From: Tupaia tana
Taxonomy: Eukaryota > Chordata > Mammalia > Scandentia > Tupaiidae
Reading direction: 5' to 3'
Assembly (NCBI GenBank): GCA_026018925.1
Contig: JAKSZU010000016.1
Coordinates: forward strand, 1,798,001-1,862,000
Length of the DNA stretch: 64,000 nt
Shown here: positions 60,621-64,000 of the stretch, piece by piece
Position numbering within the stretch: the first letter of the stretch is position 1
Layout of the letters: every line of letters starts with the position of its first letter
Program-made: the position numbers and the translations under genes
The notes under the pieces: model-generated
The model's database searches: none
Seen by the model: the letters and a program-made list of their open reading frames with translations, nothing else
Told to the model about the DNA's origin: nothing

Positions 60621-60738
60621 TTTTCTATCTCTGTCTCTCTTTCTTCTTTTTTTTCCTCCTTCCTTCCTTCCTTCCTTCCTTCCTTCCTTCCTTCCTTCCT
60701 TCCTTCCTCTCTTTCTCTCTTTCTCTCTTTCTCTCTTT
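60515..60738. repeat. (CCTT)n-(CT)n-(CCTT)n-(CTTT) polypyrimidine tract
   Basis: About 220 bases almost entirely pyrimidine on the plus strand: CCTT repeats 60515-60567, CT repeats 60570-60616, mixed, CCTT repeats 60656-60706, CTTT/CTCT to 60738. Located inside L1-G ORF2. Confidence 0.95.
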
Positions 60739-61681
60739 TCCAGTTCTACAAGGTGCATACTTAGGTTGCTTATTTGCCATCTTTCTATCTTTTCTTATAT
60801 TTGTTGTAACCTTCCCTCTTAAAACTGCTTTTCTGTGTCCCATAGACTATGGAGAGTTGTGTGTTCATAATCACTGATTTGAATAAATTTTTAAATTTCA
60901 GTCTTATTCTTTTCAGCAGTTTTGAAGTTGTGTAGGAGTAAGTTGTTTAGTTTCCATGTATTTGTGTATTTTTGAAGACTCTTTCTGTTGTTGATTTAAA
61001 CTTTAATTCCATTGTAATTAGAAAATATGCTTCACATAGTCTCTATACTTTTAAATTTGTAAAAGTTTGTTTTGTGCCCTATTATGTGGTCAATATTTGA
61101 AAATGTTGAGAAAAATATGTATTTTGTAGTTGTTTGATATAATGTTTTATAAATATCTGGCAAGTTAATTTGGTTTATGATATCATTTAGCTCCTGCATC
61201 TCTTTGTTTAGCTTTTGTCTAGACAACCTGTTAAGTGGTGACAGAGTGGTATTGGAACCCCAACAATTAACGTGTTATAGTCAATCTCTCTCTTTAGATA
61301 CAGTCTTTCCTTTACACATTTGGATGCCCTTGTGTTGGGCATGTAAATATTTATGATGGTTATATCTTCTTGGTGAATCAGTGCCTTTAACACTATATAC
61401 TTTGTCTATTTTTACAGTTTGTATCTTGAAATCTACTTTTCTGATATCAGTGTCATGACTTCAGCCTGGGAGAGGATCTTATGCCAACTCTATTTGATGT
61501 TTTTTGTATTTTCTAGGTCTGTATGTCTGTATGTCTCTGAAGATTTAGAAGTATTTTAGATAGTATTTTATGGACACACTATTGTATATTTTTATACACC
61601 TCCTGGCCCTCTAGGATACCCATTGAGCAGCTTTTTTGCTGCTTAATGGTGTCTAGAATTTAGGTTGTCTTAATTTTTTTT

Positions 61682-61930
61682 GAAGGTTTTTGCTACAGGA
61701 CATGTGTGCTCGCCAGAAAGACAGAGATACACAGAGAGATAGAAAGCTAGAAATCACCCTCCAGGGGGGATGGCCATGCCACAACCCCTTCTCCTCCATT
61801 CTCCTCTTGGGATCTTGGGCACACATGCACACGTGCCCAGCGTGAATTTAAGCCACTGCGTCTGGGACTTGAACCACGGTGGACTACATGGGAGTCCAGT
61901 AACATAGCCATTACACTAACTGCTGGTCCC
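61682..61930 (-). mobile_element. Long-form SINE
   Basis: 'gaaggtttttgctacaggac' start, end 'ctaactgctggtccc'. Flanked by tgtcttaattttt (61667 and 61934). Confidence 0.94.
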
Positions 61931-61961
61931 TGTTGTCTTAATTTTTAATGGTTTTCTTTGA

Positions 61962-62200
61962 GGGGCCAGTAGGTAGTGTGGTAGTTAAGATGGCTGGATC
62001 CCACATGGCTGATTATGCAGTTTGAGTCCTGGATCCAGTGGCTGGAAAAACATGCCAGGAGCATTTGTGTGCAGGCTGAAAATCCTGACAGGAGAATGAA
62101 GGAGAAGGGATTGTGGTGTGGCCATCCCCCTGTGGGTGCTTTGTCATTCCTCTTATTCTCTGGAAAGTAAATAAACCCTATAGAAAATTTAAAAAAAATG
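61962..62200 (+). mobile_element. Long-form SINE, old
   Basis: ggggccagtaggtagtgtgg head, 'gagaagggattgtggtgtgg', 'gtgggtgctttgtc', A-rich end. Flank aatggtt at both sides. Confidence 0.88.
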
Positions 62201-62465
62201 GTTATTTTTTCATTCTTTTTGGTGGCTTGGGCTAAACTGGAGGGTTTATCTTCAAGGCCAGAGCTTCTTTCTTCTGCATGGTCAAATTTGCTGTTAATAG
62301 TTTTGAGATTTTGATTTCCTATATTTTATTCTTTTTTTCCAGAAGTTCTGTTTGATTATTATTATTTATTTCTTCATAGAGTTCCTCCTTCATGTCATGG
62401 AATAATTTTCTCACCTCCTGGAATTTCTTGTGTTTCTCTTGTATCTCATTGAGTTTTCTTATCAT

Positions 62466-62540
62466 GAATATATATATATATTATATTATATATATATATA
62501 TATTATTTATTTATTTTTTTTTTATTTTATTATTTTTTTT
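62466..62540. repeat. (TA)n and T-rich stretch
   Basis: TA dinucleotide runs at about 62468-62505, then the T-rich tail of the next SINE. Confidence 0.9.
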
Positions 62541-62793
62541 GGAGAGGTTTTCACTATAGGGCGAGTGCGCTCGCCAGACAGACAGAGAGAGACATAGAGA
62601 CAGAAAGCGAGAAATCACCCCCCAGGGGGGATGGTCACGCCGCAATCCCTTCTCCTCCATTCTCCTCTCGGGATCTTGGGCACGTACGCACACGTGCCCG
62701 GCGTGAGTTTTAAGCCACCGGGTCCGGGACTTGAACCGCGGTCGACTACGTGGGAGTCCAGCGACATAGCCATTACGCTAACTGCTGGTTCCC
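62541..62793 (-). mobile_element. Long-form SINE (subfamily b), young
   Basis: Near-consensus (gagtgcgctcgccagacag, gagacatagagacag, gatggtcacgccg, ggttccc end). Flanked by cttatcatgaatatat (62458 and 62794). Confidence 0.96.
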
Positions 62794-62989
62794 TTATCAT
62801 GAATATATTGAATTCCTTTTCCAACATATTTGTGATGTCCTGTTTTGCCTATTGTCAGTGAGGAGTTACTATGTTCCTTTGGGGAAGAGATATTTCCTTT
62901 TATTTTCATATTTCTTGTGTCTCTGCATTGATTTTTAGGTATCTGATAAAGTACTCACTTCTTCCTAGGTTTTGGAATATATTTTGTAA

Positions 62990-64000
62990 TGCCAGGGGCA
63001 ACAAAACAGTCCTAGGTCCCAAGTGTGTCCCTGCTAAGGTAGTCTAGGAGGGGTCAAGACACCACATCTTTCAGATTAGAGCAGGGCTTGCATAGCCTGT
63101 TTAAGAGGCCTGGAGGTGGAGCAGTTCTTCAGGTCCACATAGACCCCAGGCAAAGTGGTCCAGGAAGACCTGAAAACAAGTCTATGAAGACATGGATCCT
63201 AAGTGGTGCATTTTTTAAGGCCTGAATATGGCCTTTGGAAGACAACTGGGTGTTGGGAGGGAGAATAGCCCTCAGGATGTGGATACAACCCTGGCCAAGT
63301 GTTCTGGGAGGGGTCAGGAGCCAGTTATGCTTCAGATACAAGCCAGGTTCATGTACCCTGCCTCTAATTTCTGGCAGCAGGAAATTCCCTGGACCTGAGT
63401 GTAATTCTGGTAAGGCTGTCCAGGAGGGACCAGAGGCAAGTCTGTCTGTGAGACATAAGAAACAGGCCCTGCATAGCCTGCATGTGGCCCTGGAAAGGTT
63501 ATTGATGAGGGGCCAGAGGCAAACCTGTCTTTGAGGCTCTCATCAGAGACTGCAACCTGTACAGCCTGGGATTCAGGGGTGTGGATCAGACTTGGGTAGA
63601 CTCCCACTAGAGGATAATCATGCATTCCATGATCAAGGAAGTCTGGGATGGTTCCTGTCTTCCCCACTCTGACCTGGATAGGGGCTCTCTGTGGTACCCC
63701 TTTCTCTGTCAGTGTCCCTATGCTCTCCTTAGTCCACACTCACAGTTCAGGGAGGGCCAGAAGAGCCACCCTGTGGGTGGCATCAGTTGCAGCAGATTGT
63801 TCTTCCCCTGGACTTGAGTTTGAATGGAGAAAAAGAGCAGGCCTTCCCTGTATGCCAGACAGGGAGACGTGTCCAGATTCCTTCATCTCTGTTGGCATGG
63901 AGGTGCTCTGCTTTGTGTCTTCTGTCCCCACTGGGCTGTGTCTTGCTTATGAGAAGAGCTTCCCCTGCTGGTTGGCTCTCAGGATGGGGCAGCACTCTTG
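62990..64000 (-). repeat. L1-G promoter-type monomers, ~116-bp family
   Basis: Diverged units of the L1-E family sharing 'ccaggagggaccagaggcaag'-type blocks (landmarks at about 63045, 63160, 63303, 63419 and 63505) and 'cctgcatagcctgc'. They lie upstream of L1-G ORF1 remains. From about 63560 to the window edge the units become hard to recognise. Confidence 0.65.

Noticed and set aside
60354..60822. Long S/F/L-rich and K/E/R-rich open frames on both strands
   Set aside because: They are translations of the CCTT/CT microsatellite and of L1-G, not genes.

Overview
This is a non-genic, repeat-dense stretch of a placental mammal's nuclear genome. The evidence is LINE-1 (L1) elements of the mammalian ORF1/ORF2 type, processed pseudogenes of mammalian genes (NSA2, SRSF3), a U6 snRNA retrocopy, class I endogenous retroviruses, and about 40 copies of a tRNA-headed SINE with A/T-rich tails and target-site duplications (TSDs). 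I could not fix the order: the SINE (consensus start GGGACCAGCAGTTAGCGTAA) is none of the common primate, rodent, carnivore or ruminant families. I see no intact host protein-coding gene. The only long conserved reading frames belong to L1 or to retrocopies.

Layout. 1-4.1 kb: minus-strand L1 (L1-A) with an intact ORF1. 4.1-13.6 kb: diverged ~280-bp tandem repeats split by a minus-strand provirus (5837-11478), which itself carries an NSA2 processed pseudogene. 13.6-16.6 and 22.5-23.1 kb: SINE cluster and an old L1 (L1-B), interrupted by a nearly full-length younger L1 (L1-C, 16626-22448). 23-32.3 kb: gammaretrovirus-like pol and gag remains, SINEs, an L1 3' end and more ~280-bp repeats. 32.6-38.2 kb: plus-strand L1-D. 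38.2-46.1 kb: an older plus-strand L1 (L1-F) interrupted at ~39.95-43.89 kb by a composite L1 derivative with a ~300-bp tandem 5' region, then a unique-looking or retroposed block. 46.8-53.3 kb: minus-strand L1-E whose ORF2 is interrupted by an SRSF3 retrocopy and whose 5' end is an array of ~116-bp monomers. 53.7-64 kb: an old minus-strand L1-G with many insertions, including an LTR-env-LTR provirus (54586-55674) and a U6/mRNA chimeric retrogene (56341-57163).

The recurring theme is L1 activity. L1s here use at least two unrelated tandem-monomer 5' regions, and L1 machinery mobilised SINEs, mRNAs and U6 and made chimeras. The most unusual signal is in the ~300-bp monomers: three short monomers lack exactly a segment that begins GT, ends AG and carries a branch-point-like CTAAY plus a pyrimidine tract, as if a spliced promoter RNA had been copied back. 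I see no sign of a prokaryotic-type system (no CRISPR, operons or phage genes).
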